64,000 nt of DNA from QHXM01 sp032160705 (GCA_032160705.1 JAVHVE010000006.1:49434-113433); one strand, 5' to 3'; shown: positions 37,194 through 47,197, counted from the stretch's first letter. The notes: generated by a model not told the origin, from the sequence alone. Made by a program: numbers and translations.

Positions 37194-38267
37194 ATGCGAA
37201 CTATTCGATTATACGCGGCATTCCTGATAGTCATGGCCTTAATGATTGGTGGGTGCGTCAGCGGGACGCAGAATCAGGGCACGGGCAACACGCCGAGCAA
37301 GGCTACCGGCACCGTCCGCATCGGTTTTTTGATGGACACGCTCAAGGAGGAACGCTGGCAGCGCGATAAGGATTTGTTCGAGGCTTATGCCAAACAACAA
37401 GGCGCTGAAGTGACGACGCTCGTCTCTAACGGGAGCGACGCCGAGCAACAGAAGCAAGCCGAGAACTTGCTGACGAAGGGTGTGGATGTGCTCGTAATCG
37501 TGCCGCACAACGCCGAAGCGGCGGCCTCGATTGTCGAGGCGGGAAAGCGCGCGGGCAAACCCGTCATCAGCTACGACCGGCTAATCAAAGACAGCGACGT
37601 TGACCTTTATGTCTCTCACCAGGTTGTCAAAATCGGCGAGATGCAGGCGCAGTATCTGGTGGACAGGCAGCCAAAAGGCAACTACGTCCTGATCGGCGGC
37701 GCTCCCACAGACAATAATGCGCTGCTGCTGCGCGAAGGTCAGATGAAGGTTTTGAAGCCTTACGTTGATCGCGGCGACATCAAGATCGTCGCCGATCCTT
37801 TCGCCAGGGAGTGGCAACCGAACGAGGCCATGAAGCACACGGAGAACGCGCTCACTCAAAATAATAACAACGTGCAGGCTGTCGTGGCTTCAAATGACGG
37901 GACGGCGGGCGGCGTTGTTCAGGCGCTCGAAGCGCAAGGGTTAGCCGGTAAAGTTCTGGTCTCAGGTCAGGACGCAGACCTCGCGGCTTTGCAGCGCATC
38001 GCCGAAGGCAAGCAGACGATGACGGTTTACAAACCCATCAAGCCGCTCGCCGAGAGCGCCGTTGATGCGGCCATCAAACTCGCGCGCGGCGAGAAGCTGA
38101 CGACCACGACCACCATCAACAATGGCAAGAAGGATGTCCCGGCGATTCTTCAAGAGCCGATTGCCGTCGGCAAGGACAACATCATGGGCACGGTTGTCAA
38201 AGACGGCTATCTCAAGATGGAAGACATCTATCGCAACGTACCCAAAGACCAGTGGCCTAAAGCTTAG
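37194..38267 (+). CDS. xylF: XylF-type sugar-binding lipoprotein of an ABC importer
   Basis: 357 residues with a lipoprotein signal (FLIVMALMIGGC; lipobox Cys at 21). The periplasmic-binding-protein fold opens with RIGFLMDTLKEERWQRDKDL, the typical XylF opening, and continues with GVDVLVIVPHNAEAA, PVISYDRLI and VVASNDGTAGGVVQALEAQG. GAAGGAAGGAA precedes the ATG. It captures a monosaccharide for the XylG/XylH proteins. Xylose is the family ligand, but no xylose catabolic gene is visible and the following genes concern glucose polymers, so glucose or another aldose is possible. Confidence 0.9.
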   Translation: MRTIRLYAAFLIVMALMIGGCVSGTQNQGTGNTPSKATGTVRIGFLMDTLKEERWQRDKDLFEAYAKQQGAEVTTLVSNGSDAEQQKQAENLLTKGVDVLVIVPHNAEAAASIVEAGKRAGKPVISYDRLIKDSDVDLYVSHQVVKIGEMQAQYLVDRQPKGNYVLIGGAPTDNNALLLREGQMKVLKPYVDRGDIKIVADPFAREWQPNEAMKHTENALTQNNNNVQAVVASNDGTAGGVVQALEAQGLAGKVLVSGQDADLAALQRIAEGKQTMTVYKPIKPLAESAVDAAIKLARGEKLTTTTTINNGKKDVPAILQEPIAVGKDNIMGTVVKDGYLKMEDIYRNVPKDQWPKA

Positions 38268-38280
38268 AATGTTTATCACA

Positions 38281-38469
38281 ACCACAAAGGCATGAAGACA
38301 CAAAGGGGAATAGGGATAGTGGGACAATGTGAAGAAGCGGTTGAGAGTTCAGTTGAGAGTTCAAGCTTTAGCTTGTGCGTGCGGCAAGGCGCAACCTAAA
38401 GGTTGAACTCTCAACTGACCCACTACCGGAATAGGGGTTAACTTTCTTAGTGACTTTGTGCCTTCGTGG
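38281..38469. repeat. Nested hairpin repeats between xylF and xylG
   Basis: Outer arms: ACCACAAAGGCATGAAG plus ACACAAAG (38281-38305) against CTTTGTGCCTTCGTGGT (38453-38469). Inside lies a different hairpin: GTTGAGAGTTCAGTTGAGAG (38340-38359, continuing TTCAAG) against GGTTGAACTCTCAACTGAC (38401-38419). A lone run of CCAGACTCCAGACT repeats follows at 38502-38531 without a complementary arm, directly before xylG. Confidence 0.8.
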
Positions 38470-38539
38470 TGAGTTTCGTTAGTCGCTCTTAGCTATGAGA
38501 CCCCAGACTCCAGACTCCAGACTCCAGACTCTCTTGGAG

Positions 38540-40048
38540 ATGCGCGACATCACCAAAACTTTTCCGGGTGTGCGTGCGCTCGACGGTGTGACGTTTGATC
38601 TTCGCGCCGGAGAGATTCATGCGCTCGTCGGCGAGAACGGCGCAGGTAAGTCCACCTTGATGAAAATTCTCGGCGGCGTTTACCCGCACCCGCAGTACGG
38701 CGGGGAGATTCTGATTGAGGGCGAGGCGCGCCGCTTCGGCGGTATTCGTGATGCGGAAGCCGCCGGTATTGCCGTCATCTTCCAGGAGCTTTCGCTCGTC
38801 AAAGAGATGACTATTGGCGAGAACATCTTTCTGGGACGCGAGCCGCATCGCTTCGGCGTCATTCGTTGGGATGAAGTCTACAGTCGCGCCGGAAAATTGC
38901 TCAAAGACCTGCATCTTAATCTAGACCCGCGAACTCCTGTCGGTCATCTAGGCATCGGGCAGCAACAAATGGTGGAGATCGCCAAAGCGCTTTCACAGAA
39001 AGCGCGCATTCTGGTTCTGGACGAACCAACTGCCGCGCTGACCGATGCGGAGGTTGAATCTCTCTTCAACATTCTCAACAAGCTTCGCTCGCAGTCGGTG
39101 GCGATGGTTTACATCTCGCACAAGCTGGACGAGGTGTTTCATATCTCGGATCGCATCACAGTTCTGCGCGACGGTCGCACGGTCGGGACTGAGCGCACGA
39201 GTGAACTGGACGAGTCGCGCGTGATTGCACGCATGGTCGGGCGCGAGGTCGGCGACATCTTCCCCGTTGCGGATCACGAACGCGGCGAGGTTGCGCTTGA
39301 AATCAAAAACCTGAGCGTCGAAGACCCGAACCTCGCCGGTAAGATGCTCGTCAATAACATCAGTTTCAACGTGCGGCGCGGCGAAGTTCTGGGCGTCGCG
39401 GGGTTGATGGGCGCGGGTCGCAGCGATCTCCTGATGGCAGTCTTCGGGGCGCATGCGGGGCGCACGACCGGAAGCGTTTACGTCGAAGGCAAAAAGGTTC
39501 GCATCACGCGCCCCTCAGATGCTATCAAACACGGCATCGGTTTCGTCACAGAAGACCGCAAGCGATTCGGACTGATCCTCGATCAAACCATCCTGAACAA
39601 CATGACGTTGGCAGGACTCAAACATCTTTCGGGTCGCTTCGTCACAAACACTGATGCGGAAGCGTCTGCGGGCGAACGTTCAATGCGTGAACTGCGCGTC
39701 AAGGCGAATTCCGTGTTCACCGTCGCAGGCACGCTCTCCGGCGGTAATCAGCAGAAGGTCGTGCTGGCGAAATGGCTGTTGACGAAACCGCGCGTGTTGT
39801 TTCTGGACGAGCCGACGCGCGGGATTGATGTTGGCGCGAAGCAGGAGATTTACGCGCAAATCAATAACCTGGCACGCGCCGGGTTAGCCATCGTGCTTGT
39901 CTCTTCGGAACTGCCGGAAGTGCTCGGCCTCTCCGACCGAGTTCTTGTTCTGCACGAAGGACGTGTTACGGGCGAATTCTCTCGCGCACAAGTGACACCC
40001 GAAGGCGTCATGGCCTGCGCAACGGGAAGCGCGCAGCACGCAGCATAA
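38540..40048 (+). CDS. xylG: XylG-type sugar ABC transporter ATP-binding protein (two ATPase domains)
   Basis: About 502 residues from ATG 38540 (MRDITKTFPGVRALDGVTF); the frame extends to ATG 38495 only through a repeat run. The first ATPase domain has Walker A GENGAGKST, signature LGIGQQQMVEIAKAL and Walker B ILVLDEPTAAL. The second has a looser nucleotide loop (GLMGAGRSD), signature LSGGNQQKVVLAKWL and VLFLDEPTRGID. This double-domain layout is that of the XylG/RbsA/MglA importers. Ribosome site TTGGAG is unusually close to this ATG, so the start is uncertain. Confidence 0.9.
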   Translation: MRDITKTFPGVRALDGVTFDLRAGEIHALVGENGAGKSTLMKILGGVYPHPQYGGEILIEGEARRFGGIRDAEAAGIAVIFQELSLVKEMTIGENIFLGREPHRFGVIRWDEVYSRAGKLLKDLHLNLDPRTPVGHLGIGQQQMVEIAKALSQKARILVLDEPTAALTDAEVESLFNILNKLRSQSVAMVYISHKLDEVFHISDRITVLRDGRTVGTERTSELDESRVIARMVGREVGDIFPVADHERGEVALEIKNLSVEDPNLAGKMLVNNISFNVRRGEVLGVAGLMGAGRSDLLMAVFGAHAGRTTGSVYVEGKKVRITRPSDAIKHGIGFVTEDRKRFGLILDQTILNNMTLAGLKHLSGRFVTNTDAEASAGERSMRELRVKANSVFTVAGTLSGGNQQKVVLAKWLLTKPRVLFLDEPTRGIDVGAKQEIYAQINNLARAGLAIVLVSSELPEVLGLSDRVLVLHEGRVTGEFSRAQVTPEGVMACATGSAQHAA

Positions 40049-40050
40049 AA

Positions 40051-40113
40051 GCAGATGTTAGATGTCAGATGTCGGATGCTGGTTTTCACTGACATCTAGC
40101 ATCTAGCATCTGG
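40051..40113. repeat. CAGATGTTAGATGT-type hairpin repeat
   Basis: Left arm 40051-40080 (GCAGATGTTAGATGTCAGAT then GTCGGATGCT) pairs with right arm 40090-40113 (GACATCTAGCATCTAGCATC then TGG). It fills the gap between xylG and xylH and leaves only a GAGG ribosome site before xylH. Confidence 0.8.
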
Positions 40114-40128
40114 AATCGAGGTCTCCCT

Positions 40129-41355
40129 ATGAATGAGACAGCCAACGAGCCGCCGATTGATCGCCCGCCCGTGACCGCCGATGTTACGCCGCAGACGCGG
40201 ATTGGTCGAATTAAAGTGCCGTCCGAGCAACTGCGCGCGTACACCATGCTCTTTGCGCTCGCAGCCATCTGGGCCTACTTTCATTACGCCACAGGCGGAA
40301 TTTTCCTGACATCGCGCAATATGTCCATTCTGCTTCAGCAGATGGCCGTGACAGGCGTGCTGGCGGTCGGGATGCTGATGGTCATCGTGGCCGGGCAGAT
40401 TGATCTCTCTGTCGGTTCGGTGGTCGGGTTGACGGGTGGAGTCGCGGCGATGCTGCTGGTGTGGCAGAGTTGGGGACTCGTGCCGGCGCTCCTGGCCGCG
40501 ATCCTGCTCGGCGTAGCTATCGGGGCAGTGCAGGGCGCGTTGATAGCTTATGTCAACATTCCCGCCTTCATTGTCACGCTCGGCGGATTGCTCGCCTGGC
40601 GCGGCGTGATTAAAGGCATCAGCGAGGGACAGACCGTTCGCGTCAACATCCCCGCGTTCAAAGCTATCGGCGGCAATTACGTCGGCCCTCTGGTCGGTGA
40701 CATCATCGCGGCTGTGGCTGTTATTGGCATCGTATGGATGACGCTGAACCGTAATCGCGCACGCGTGCGGCATGGCCAGCCTGCCCCCAGTCTGCTCAGC
40801 ACTGTGCTGAGAATCATCCTGCCTGCTATTGTCATCGTCGGGTTCATCATGGTGATGAATGCTTATGAGCTTGCGCCGGGAGTTTATGCGGGTCTGCCGA
40901 TTTCGGTGCTGATCTTTCTGGTGGTTGCGCTGTTGGGAGCGTTTTTGACGCAGAACACGACGTTCGGGCGTTATCTCTTCGCCATCGGTGGCAACCCCGA
41001 CGCGGCGCGTCTTTCCGGCATCAGCATACGCAAGCACATCCTGATGGTCTTTTGTGTCATGGGCGCGCTGACGGGCGTGGCCGCGATTATCCTTACATCG
41101 AGACTGGCGAGTGGTGCGCCGGACGCGGGAGTCCTGCTGGAACTCGATGCGATTGCGGCGTGCGTCATTGGCGGCACGAGTTTGATGGGAGGGCGGGGAA
41201 CAATCTTTGGCGCATGTCTGGGCGCGCTCATCATGGCGAGTTTGGATAACGGGATGGGGCTGCTCGGCGTTCAGGATTACAAGAAGGACATCATCAAGGG
41301 CGCGATTCTCGTCGCGGCTGTCGGACTTGATATGCTTGGAAGAAAGCGTGGCTGA
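40129..41355 (+). CDS. xylH: XylH-type sugar ABC transporter permease
   Basis: 408 residues, about 10-12 membrane segments after a polar N-terminus. The signatures GVLAVGMLMVIVAGQIDLSV near 80 and GSVVGLTGG, and the later GGNPDAARLSGISIRKH and GGTSLMGGRGT, match the XylH/RbsC permease family. GAGG lies eight bases before ATG 40129. It forms the membrane channel for the sugar captured by XylF. It is the last gene of the transporter unit; the glucoamylase begins 87 bases later on the same strand. Confidence 0.9.
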   Translation: MNETANEPPIDRPPVTADVTPQTRIGRIKVPSEQLRAYTMLFALAAIWAYFHYATGGIFLTSRNMSILLQQMAVTGVLAVGMLMVIVAGQIDLSVGSVVGLTGGVAAMLLVWQSWGLVPALLAAILLGVAIGAVQGALIAYVNIPAFIVTLGGLLAWRGVIKGISEGQTVRVNIPAFKAIGGNYVGPLVGDIIAAVAVIGIVWMTLNRNRARVRHGQPAPSLLSTVLRIILPAIVIVGFIMVMNAYELAPGVYAGLPISVLIFLVVALLGAFLTQNTTFGRYLFAIGGNPDAARLSGISIRKHILMVFCVMGALTGVAAIILTSRLASGAPDAGVLLELDAIAACVIGGTSLMGGRGTIFGACLGALIMASLDNGMGLLGVQDYKKDIIKGAILVAAVGLDMLGRKRG

Positions 41356-41442
41356 GCTTTTCCTTTGGCGTGCGCCAGATGCAGAGTCAAGAGTTTAAGC
41401 AGATAAACCAACGGTCGTTGTGGTAAACGTGCCGGGATTCCG

Positions 41443-43608
41443 ATGAAAATAGTTGGATTGATCTTCATCTTCAGCAGCATCTTCGGGGCAGCATCTTTGT
41501 TTGCTCAGACGACAAACAATCTCGCCCCCGGCGCTCCCGGCAAAGACGCGCAGTGGGAGAGCGCGGGCAAGGAGGGTATCGGCACGTCCGCCTCGCTCGA
41601 ATCGAAAGTCTGGTTCACGCTGCGTGGCGGGGTGATGACAGAGGTTTATTACCCGACGGTTGATACAGCAAACGTGCGCCTGTTGCAGTTCGTCGTGGTC
41701 AGCATGGATGGCAAAAGCGTTGAAGTCGAAAGCGAAGCCACGACGCACTCCATCCTTGTTCTCGACCCGCAGTCTTTGACGTTTAGCCATGTCAATCAAG
41801 CGAAGAGCGGCGCTTACACAATCAGGAAGACCTACGTGGTTGATGCTCAGCGGCACGCGCTTCAAATCGCCGTGCATTTTGAGACGCGAAATAAAGCCTT
41901 GTACCGCCTCTACGTTTATTACGATCCCTCTTTGAATAATAGCGGGATGCATGATTCGGCATGGACGCAAGGCGATGCGCTGCTTGCTTCCGATGGTGAT
42001 AAAACCTCCGCTCTCATTTCCAGCACAGGTTTTGAGGAGATGACGAACGGTTATTTCGAGACAAGCGATGGCTTGACGGAGTTGCGACGCGAAGCCCAAG
42101 CGGCAAAAGGTTACAGCTCAGGCTCGGAAGATAAAATATTATTTCGAGGAGGACGGATTGCCAGAAGCTACGCGCGCGCAATGAACGGCAACGTTGTCCA
42201 GATGGCGCGCGTAAAAAATCCTGCCACCTTCTACCTCGCGCTTGGTTTCGGGAAAGAGGCGAATGAGGCTCTCAAGAATGCGCGCGCTTCTTTGACCAGA
42301 AGTTTTGCCAACGTCCGAACGGAGTATGATACGGGCTGGCACGAGTATCTCAGCACTTTGCGGAAAGTCGAGCAGAAATACCAGCGTCAGTTCGACGTGG
42401 CCGCGATGATTTTGAAAGCGCACGAGGATAAAACTTACAGGGGCGCGATGGTCGCTTCACTTTCAGTCCCGTGGGGCGGGGGCGCGAACGCCAACGAGCC
42501 AAACGTCGGTGGCTATCACACGGTCTGGGCGCGCGATCTTTATCAGGTAGCGACCGCCTGTTCTGCAATGGGCGACAAGGCGGCTGCCGACAGGGCGCTC
42601 AATTATCTCTTCACCGTGCAGCAGAAAGCGGACGGCAGCTTTCCGCAGAACTCATGGCTCGACGGGCGACCGGCAGGTGGCGGCCTTCAGATGGATGAGG
42701 TCGCATATCCTCTCATCCTCGCCTACCAACTGGGACGCATGGACAATGAAACGTGGACAAAGCACGTCAAGCCCGCGGCGGATTTCATAGTTCGGAAAGG
42801 CCCGGCCACGCCGCAGGAGCGTTGGGAAGAGGAAGCGGGCTACTCGCCTTCGACCATCGCGGCGGAGATTGCAGGATTGGTCTGCGCGGCGGAGATTGCG
42901 CGCCGCAACAATGATGAAGCATCCGCCAGAACTTATCTCGCAACGGCTGATGAATGGGCGCGCAAAGTTGATCGCTGGACAGCGACGACGAACGGCACAT
43001 ACGGGGATAAGAACTATTACATACGCATCTCGGACGACGACGATCCGAACGACGGCGCGCAGCTTGAGATTAACAGCAACGGAGGAACATACGACGAGCG
43101 CGAGATTGTTGACGCGGGTTTCCTGGAACTGGTCAGGCTCGGCATCAAGCGCGCAGATGATCCTCTCATCGTTAAATCTCTCGCCGTCGTTGATGAAATG
43201 ATTGAAGTTAAAACGCCGAAAGGTGCAGCCTGGTATCGCTACAACCACGATGCCTATGGCGAAAGGGCGGACGGCGGGCGTTATGATGCGAGAGCCGGAA
43301 GGGGAAGGCTCTGGACATTGCTAACGGGCGAACGCGGCCAGTATGAGTTGGCGCGGGGTGAAAAGGCGCAGGCTTTGGAGCGGCTCGATGCGATGACGAC
43401 GTTTGCCAATGAGGGATTGATGATCCCGGAGCAGATTTGGGACCAGCCCGACAGCCCTGCTCCCGAATTTCTATTCGGCGAGGGCACAGGCTCGGCAACG
43501 CCTCTCGCGTGGTCTATGGCTCAATTCATCCGCCTCGCCGTCAATCTTCAGGAAGGGCGCAACCTTGATACGCCAGACATCGTTGCGAAACGCTACCTCA
43601 AGCAGTGA
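41443..43608 (+). CDS. Secreted GH15 glucoamylase (glucodextranase-like)
   Basis: 721 residues, signal peptide MKIVGLIFIFSSIFGAASLF. Residues ~25-300 are the N-terminal super-beta-sandwich of bacterial GH15 enzymes (GTSASLESKVWFTLRGGVMT, EVYYPTVDTANV). The (alpha/alpha)6 catalytic domain starts near 320 (SLSVPWGGGANANE, GYHTVWARDLYQ). Likely catalytic glutamates are in QMDEVAYPL and MIPEQIWDQP. It releases glucose from the non-reducing ends of alpha-glucans outside the cytoplasm. The ROK glucokinase 20 bases downstream would phosphorylate the product. Confidence 0.9.
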   Translation: MKIVGLIFIFSSIFGAASLFAQTTNNLAPGAPGKDAQWESAGKEGIGTSASLESKVWFTLRGGVMTEVYYPTVDTANVRLLQFVVVSMDGKSVEVESEATTHSILVLDPQSLTFSHVNQAKSGAYTIRKTYVVDAQRHALQIAVHFETRNKALYRLYVYYDPSLNNSGMHDSAWTQGDALLASDGDKTSALISSTGFEEMTNGYFETSDGLTELRREAQAAKGYSSGSEDKILFRGGRIARSYARAMNGNVVQMARVKNPATFYLALGFGKEANEALKNARASLTRSFANVRTEYDTGWHEYLSTLRKVEQKYQRQFDVAAMILKAHEDKTYRGAMVASLSVPWGGGANANEPNVGGYHTVWARDLYQVATACSAMGDKAAADRALNYLFTVQQKADGSFPQNSWLDGRPAGGGLQMDEVAYPLILAYQLGRMDNETWTKHVKPAADFIVRKGPATPQERWEEEAGYSPSTIAAEIAGLVCAAEIARRNNDEASARTYLATADEWARKVDRWTATTNGTYGDKNYYIRISDDDDPNDGAQLEINSNGGTYDEREIVDAGFLELVRLGIKRADDPLIVKSLAVVDEMIEVKTPKGAAWYRYNHDAYGERADGGRYDARAGRGRLWTLLTGERGQYELARGEKAQALERLDAMTTFANEGLMIPEQIWDQPDSPAPEFLFGEGTGSATPLAWSMAQFIRLAVNLQEGRNLDTPDIVAKRYLKQ

Positions 43609-43627
43609 GTGATTTGATTGAACCGAT

Positions 43628-44614
43628 ATGATAGAACCCGATCAGGATAAAGCCGACAGCATTTCAGATAGCGAGCTTGTCATCGCCGCCGACCTCGGCG
43701 GGACGAACCTGCGTGCGGCCACCGTTGACCGGCGCGGGCGGATTCACGAGCGCGTCAAGCAGCACACGCCGAAGGCAGAGAAGGCAAGCGAGATCGTGCG
43801 CGCCATCGTTGCGGCAGCGCGTGAATGCGAGAGTCGCAGCCTCGATGGGAGCGCGCAGATTCGCGCCCTTTCGGTCGTCGTCCCCGGAACAGTGCAGGTG
43901 GAAAACGGAGTCGTGATGAAAGCGCCGAACGTTCCCTGCCTGGATGGCTTTCGTCTCGCCGCCGCGCTTCAGAGCGAGTTGAAATGGCCGGCTTTGCTTG
44001 AGAACGATGCCAATGCTGCGGCGGTCGGCGAAATGTGGAAGGGCGCGGGGCAGGGACACGGCAGCATTATCTGCGTGACGCTGGGAACAGGCGTCGGCGG
44101 CGGAATCATCCTTGACGGACAGTTATGGCGAGGCGTTGATGGGTCGGCGGGCGAGCTTGGGCATATCGGCGTCGAGCCTTTTGGCGGTGTGGCCTGCACG
44201 TGCGGCAGTCGCGGTTGTCTGGAGGTCTTTGCCTCGGCGACGGCAATTGTGCGGATGACGCGCGAGGCGCGTCCACGCTATCCGAATTCACCCCTGCATA
44301 CGAGCGAGGAACTAACCGCCAAGAGCATTTACGAGAGTGGCCTCGAAGGCGATGAGCTGGCGCTGGAGGTCTTTCGTCGGATGGGGATTTACCTCGGCGT
44401 TGGCCTGGCGAGTCTGATTAATATTTTCAACCCGGAGATGATCGTCATCGGCGGAGGTGTGGCCGACGGTTGGGATTTGTTCATCGCCCATGTGCGTGAG
44501 CAGATCGCTGAGCGCGCCTTTCCCATCCCGGCACGTCGCGCGGAGATCGTTCGTGCAGAATGCGGCGACGACGCAGGGCTGTTAGGCGCAGCGCAGCTTG
44601 CTTTCAATCATTAA
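43628..44614 (+). CDS. glk: ROK-family glucokinase
   Basis: 328 residues, no HTH domain and no signal peptide. Phosphate loop ADLGGTNLRAATVD near 21-34, catalytic Asp in ENDANAAAVGE, second loop LGTGVGGGIILDG, ROK motif GELGHIGVEP and the zinc site CTCGSRGCLEVFAS. All catalytic features are intact, unlike the ROK regulator at 7447. It makes glucose 6-phosphate from ATP and glucose. Flanked by GH15 and GH31 enzymes, glucose is the most likely sugar; other ROK substrates are possible. Confidence 0.88.
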   Translation: MIEPDQDKADSISDSELVIAADLGGTNLRAATVDRRGRIHERVKQHTPKAEKASEIVRAIVAAARECESRSLDGSAQIRALSVVVPGTVQVENGVVMKAPNVPCLDGFRLAAALQSELKWPALLENDANAAAVGEMWKGAGQGHGSIICVTLGTGVGGGIILDGQLWRGVDGSAGELGHIGVEPFGGVACTCGSRGCLEVFASATAIVRMTREARPRYPNSPLHTSEELTAKSIYESGLEGDELALEVFRRMGIYLGVGLASLINIFNPEMIVIGGGVADGWDLFIAHVREQIAERAFPIPARRAEIVRAECGDDAGLLGAAQLAFNH

Positions 44615-44629
44615 CGGAAGAAACGAATC

Positions 44630-47197
44630 ATGAACAAATCACTTCTAACGCTCTGCTGTCTGGCCATCGTGCTCTGCGCTGCCAATGTCGAGGCGCAGGA
44701 CATCGTCAATGGCCTTGAACCCATCGGCGCAGTCAACAGTTTCACAAAGAGCGACGCAGCCGTCACCTTTAAATGTCAGGACGGGTCAGAGGTGCGCGTC
44801 TCGATTCTGGCTGCTGATCTCATTCGGGTGCGAGCTTCGTTCAGAAAAGCGTTGCCCGCGCGCGATCATTCGTGGGCCATCGCAAAGGAGAGTTGGAACG
44901 CTGTCGCGTGGAATCTGAAAGAGACGGCGGACAGCGTCGTTATCTCGACAGACGAGCTTGAGGTGGTTGTCCGCCGCGCGCCGCTGCTCATCGAATTTAG
45001 AGACGCGAAGACACAGGCCGTCATCAACTCGGATGAGCGTCCGATGATGGCGGACGTGAAGGGAACGCTCGCCGGGATGATGTTCGACCCGAAGGCGGGA
45101 ACATTTATCTCTGTGGCGAAGAAGCTCGGATTCGACGAACACTTTTATGGTCTCGGCGAGAAGGCCGCGCGCCTTGATAAGCGGCGCAGCTTCTTCACCA
45201 ACTGGAACTCGGACACGCCCGGCTACACTGAAGGTAAAGACCCGATTTATCAAACCATTCCTTTTTACATTGGGCTGCAACGTGGCCTTGCTTACGGCAT
45301 CTTCTTCGACAACAGCTATCGCAGCTATTTCGATTTCGGCAAAAACTCGCAAGCCTACGCCGCATTCGGCGCTGAAGGGGGCGAGCTGAATTACTATTTT
45401 TTCTACGGGCCTGCAATCAAGAAAATTCTGAATCGCTACACGGAATTGACAGGTCGAATGCAGATGCCGCCGATGTGGGCGCTCGGCAACCAGCAGAGCC
45501 GCTGGAGCTACTACCCGGAAGCGATGGCCGAAGAGGTCGTGCGGCAATATCGTGAGAGAGATTTACCGCTCGACGTGCTGCATCTCGACATTGATTACAT
45601 GCAGGGCTACAGGGTGTTTACCTGGAACACGGATCGCTTTCCGAATCCGAAGAGACTGACGGATAAGCTCAAGCAACAGGGTGTCAAGGTCATCACCATC
45701 GTTGACCCCGGCGTAAAATATCAACCTCCTGCGAAGGATGCGCGCGATCAAAACGCCTCTCTTGTCAATCCTGAACTCACGCCACAGGACAAAAGTTACT
45801 ACGTCTACAATCAGGGAGTTGAGAAAGATTATTTTCAGAAGCGCAAGGGCGGGAAGCCATTTATTCCAAGAGTCTGGCCGGGCGAGAGCGCCTTTGTTGA
45901 TTTCACTTTGCCGGATGCGCGCAAGTGGTGGGGCGACCTGCATCGCGCCTACACCGACAACGGAGTCGCGGGAATCTGGAACGACATGAATGAGCCTTCA
46001 GACTTCGTAGATCAAACGGGCAAGAATCAGATGGATGTCGTCAGTTACGACGAAGGCGAAAACTCCACACACGCCAAGAACCGCAACGTGTTTGCGCTCC
46101 TGATGGCGCGCGCAACCTATGAAGGATTGGAGCGCCTGCAACCGGACAAGCGCCCATACATCATCTCGCGCGCCGCTTACGCAGGCATCCAGCGTTATTC
46201 GACGATGTGGACAGGCGATACGACGAGCACCTGGGACACGCTGGCTCTGAGCATCCCCGTTTTTCAAACGCTCGGACTTTCGGGTGAGTCTTTTGTCGGG
46301 AGCGACGTGGGCGGCTTCATGGGGCGCGGCAATGGTGAATTGCTCGTGCGCTCTTATCAAGTCAGTTTCCTCGCGCCCTTTTGTCGCAACCACAAAGTCA
46401 TTGACGGATACGATCAGGAGCCCTGGCGCTTCGGGGAATATTACGAAGACATCATTCGCAAATATCTCAAGCTGCGTTATCGCCTGCTGCCGTTTCTTTA
46501 CACGACGCTTCAAGAGGCGCACCAAACGGGTGTGCCGCTCTTCCGCCCGCTCGTCTTGAACTATCAGGCGGACTCAAACACTCTCAACCTCGACGACGAG
46601 TTTATGATTGGCAGCGACTTGCTCGTCGCACCCATTCTGCAACCGAACCAGACGAGCCGTCTGGTCTATCTGCCGGAAGGTGTCTGGTACGATTATTGGA
46701 CGAATAGAAAACAAAAAGGTGGGACGATGATTCGCGTGGATGCGCCGCTCGAAGTTGTTCCAATGTTCATCCGCGGCGGCTCAATCATCCCGGAAGGCCC
46801 GGAGATGAACTACGTCGGCGAAAAGCCTTTCGACCCCATCAGCTTCTACATCCACCCGGACGAGAAAGGGCGAGCAATCACGACTCTCTATGAAGACGAC
46901 GGAACAAGCCCGGCTTACAAACGAGGCGTCTATCGCCGCACGCAGGTGAGTGTCGCATCCTCAGACAAAGGTTTAGAGATAATCGTCAGCCCGCCCGAAG
47001 GCAATTATCAGCCGGGCGCTAGAAAATTTCTATTCGTCGCTCCGTTCGCCGGAACGATTCGAGAAGTGACGCTCGACAGCAAGCGGCTTGTGGCTGGCGG
47101 CGCGGATGGAAAGAGCGTTGGCTATCACAGTGGGAAAGGCGCGGTTGGAATCTCGATTGAAGATGATGGAAAAGAGCATCGAATCATCGTCAGGTAA
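44630..47197 (+). CDS. Secreted GH31 alpha-glucosidase
   Basis: 855 residues with a signal peptide (LLTLCCLAIVLCAANVEAQ). N-terminal galactose-mutarotase-like sandwich (~20-270), then the GH31 barrel: nucleophile Asp in GIWNDMNEPSDF near 446, acid/base Asp in MWTGDTTSTWDTL near 530, and the closing IRGGSIIPEGP of the proximal C-domain. It splits alpha-linked glucose from oligosaccharides. It is 15 bases behind the glucokinase and so likely in the same operon. Alpha-xylosidase activity, found in some GH31 members, cannot be excluded. Confidence 0.92.
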   Translation: MNKSLLTLCCLAIVLCAANVEAQDIVNGLEPIGAVNSFTKSDAAVTFKCQDGSEVRVSILAADLIRVRASFRKALPARDHSWAIAKESWNAVAWNLKETADSVVISTDELEVVVRRAPLLIEFRDAKTQAVINSDERPMMADVKGTLAGMMFDPKAGTFISVAKKLGFDEHFYGLGEKAARLDKRRSFFTNWNSDTPGYTEGKDPIYQTIPFYIGLQRGLAYGIFFDNSYRSYFDFGKNSQAYAAFGAEGGELNYYFFYGPAIKKILNRYTELTGRMQMPPMWALGNQQSRWSYYPEAMAEEVVRQYRERDLPLDVLHLDIDYMQGYRVFTWNTDRFPNPKRLTDKLKQQGVKVITIVDPGVKYQPPAKDARDQNASLVNPELTPQDKSYYVYNQGVEKDYFQKRKGGKPFIPRVWPGESAFVDFTLPDARKWWGDLHRAYTDNGVAGIWNDMNEPSDFVDQTGKNQMDVVSYDEGENSTHAKNRNVFALLMARATYEGLERLQPDKRPYIISRAAYAGIQRYSTMWTGDTTSTWDTLALSIPVFQTLGLSGESFVGSDVGGFMGRGNGELLVRSYQVSFLAPFCRNHKVIDGYDQEPWRFGEYYEDIIRKYLKLRYRLLPFLYTTLQEAHQTGVPLFRPLVLNYQADSNTLNLDDEFMIGSDLLVAPILQPNQTSRLVYLPEGVWYDYWTNRKQKGGTMIRVDAPLEVVPMFIRGGSIIPEGPEMNYVGEKPFDPISFYIHPDEKGRAITTLYEDDGTSPAYKRGVYRRTQVSVASSDKGLEIIVSPPEGNYQPGARKFLFVAPFAGTIREVTLDSKRLVAGGADGKSVGYHSGKGAVGISIEDDGKEHRIIVR

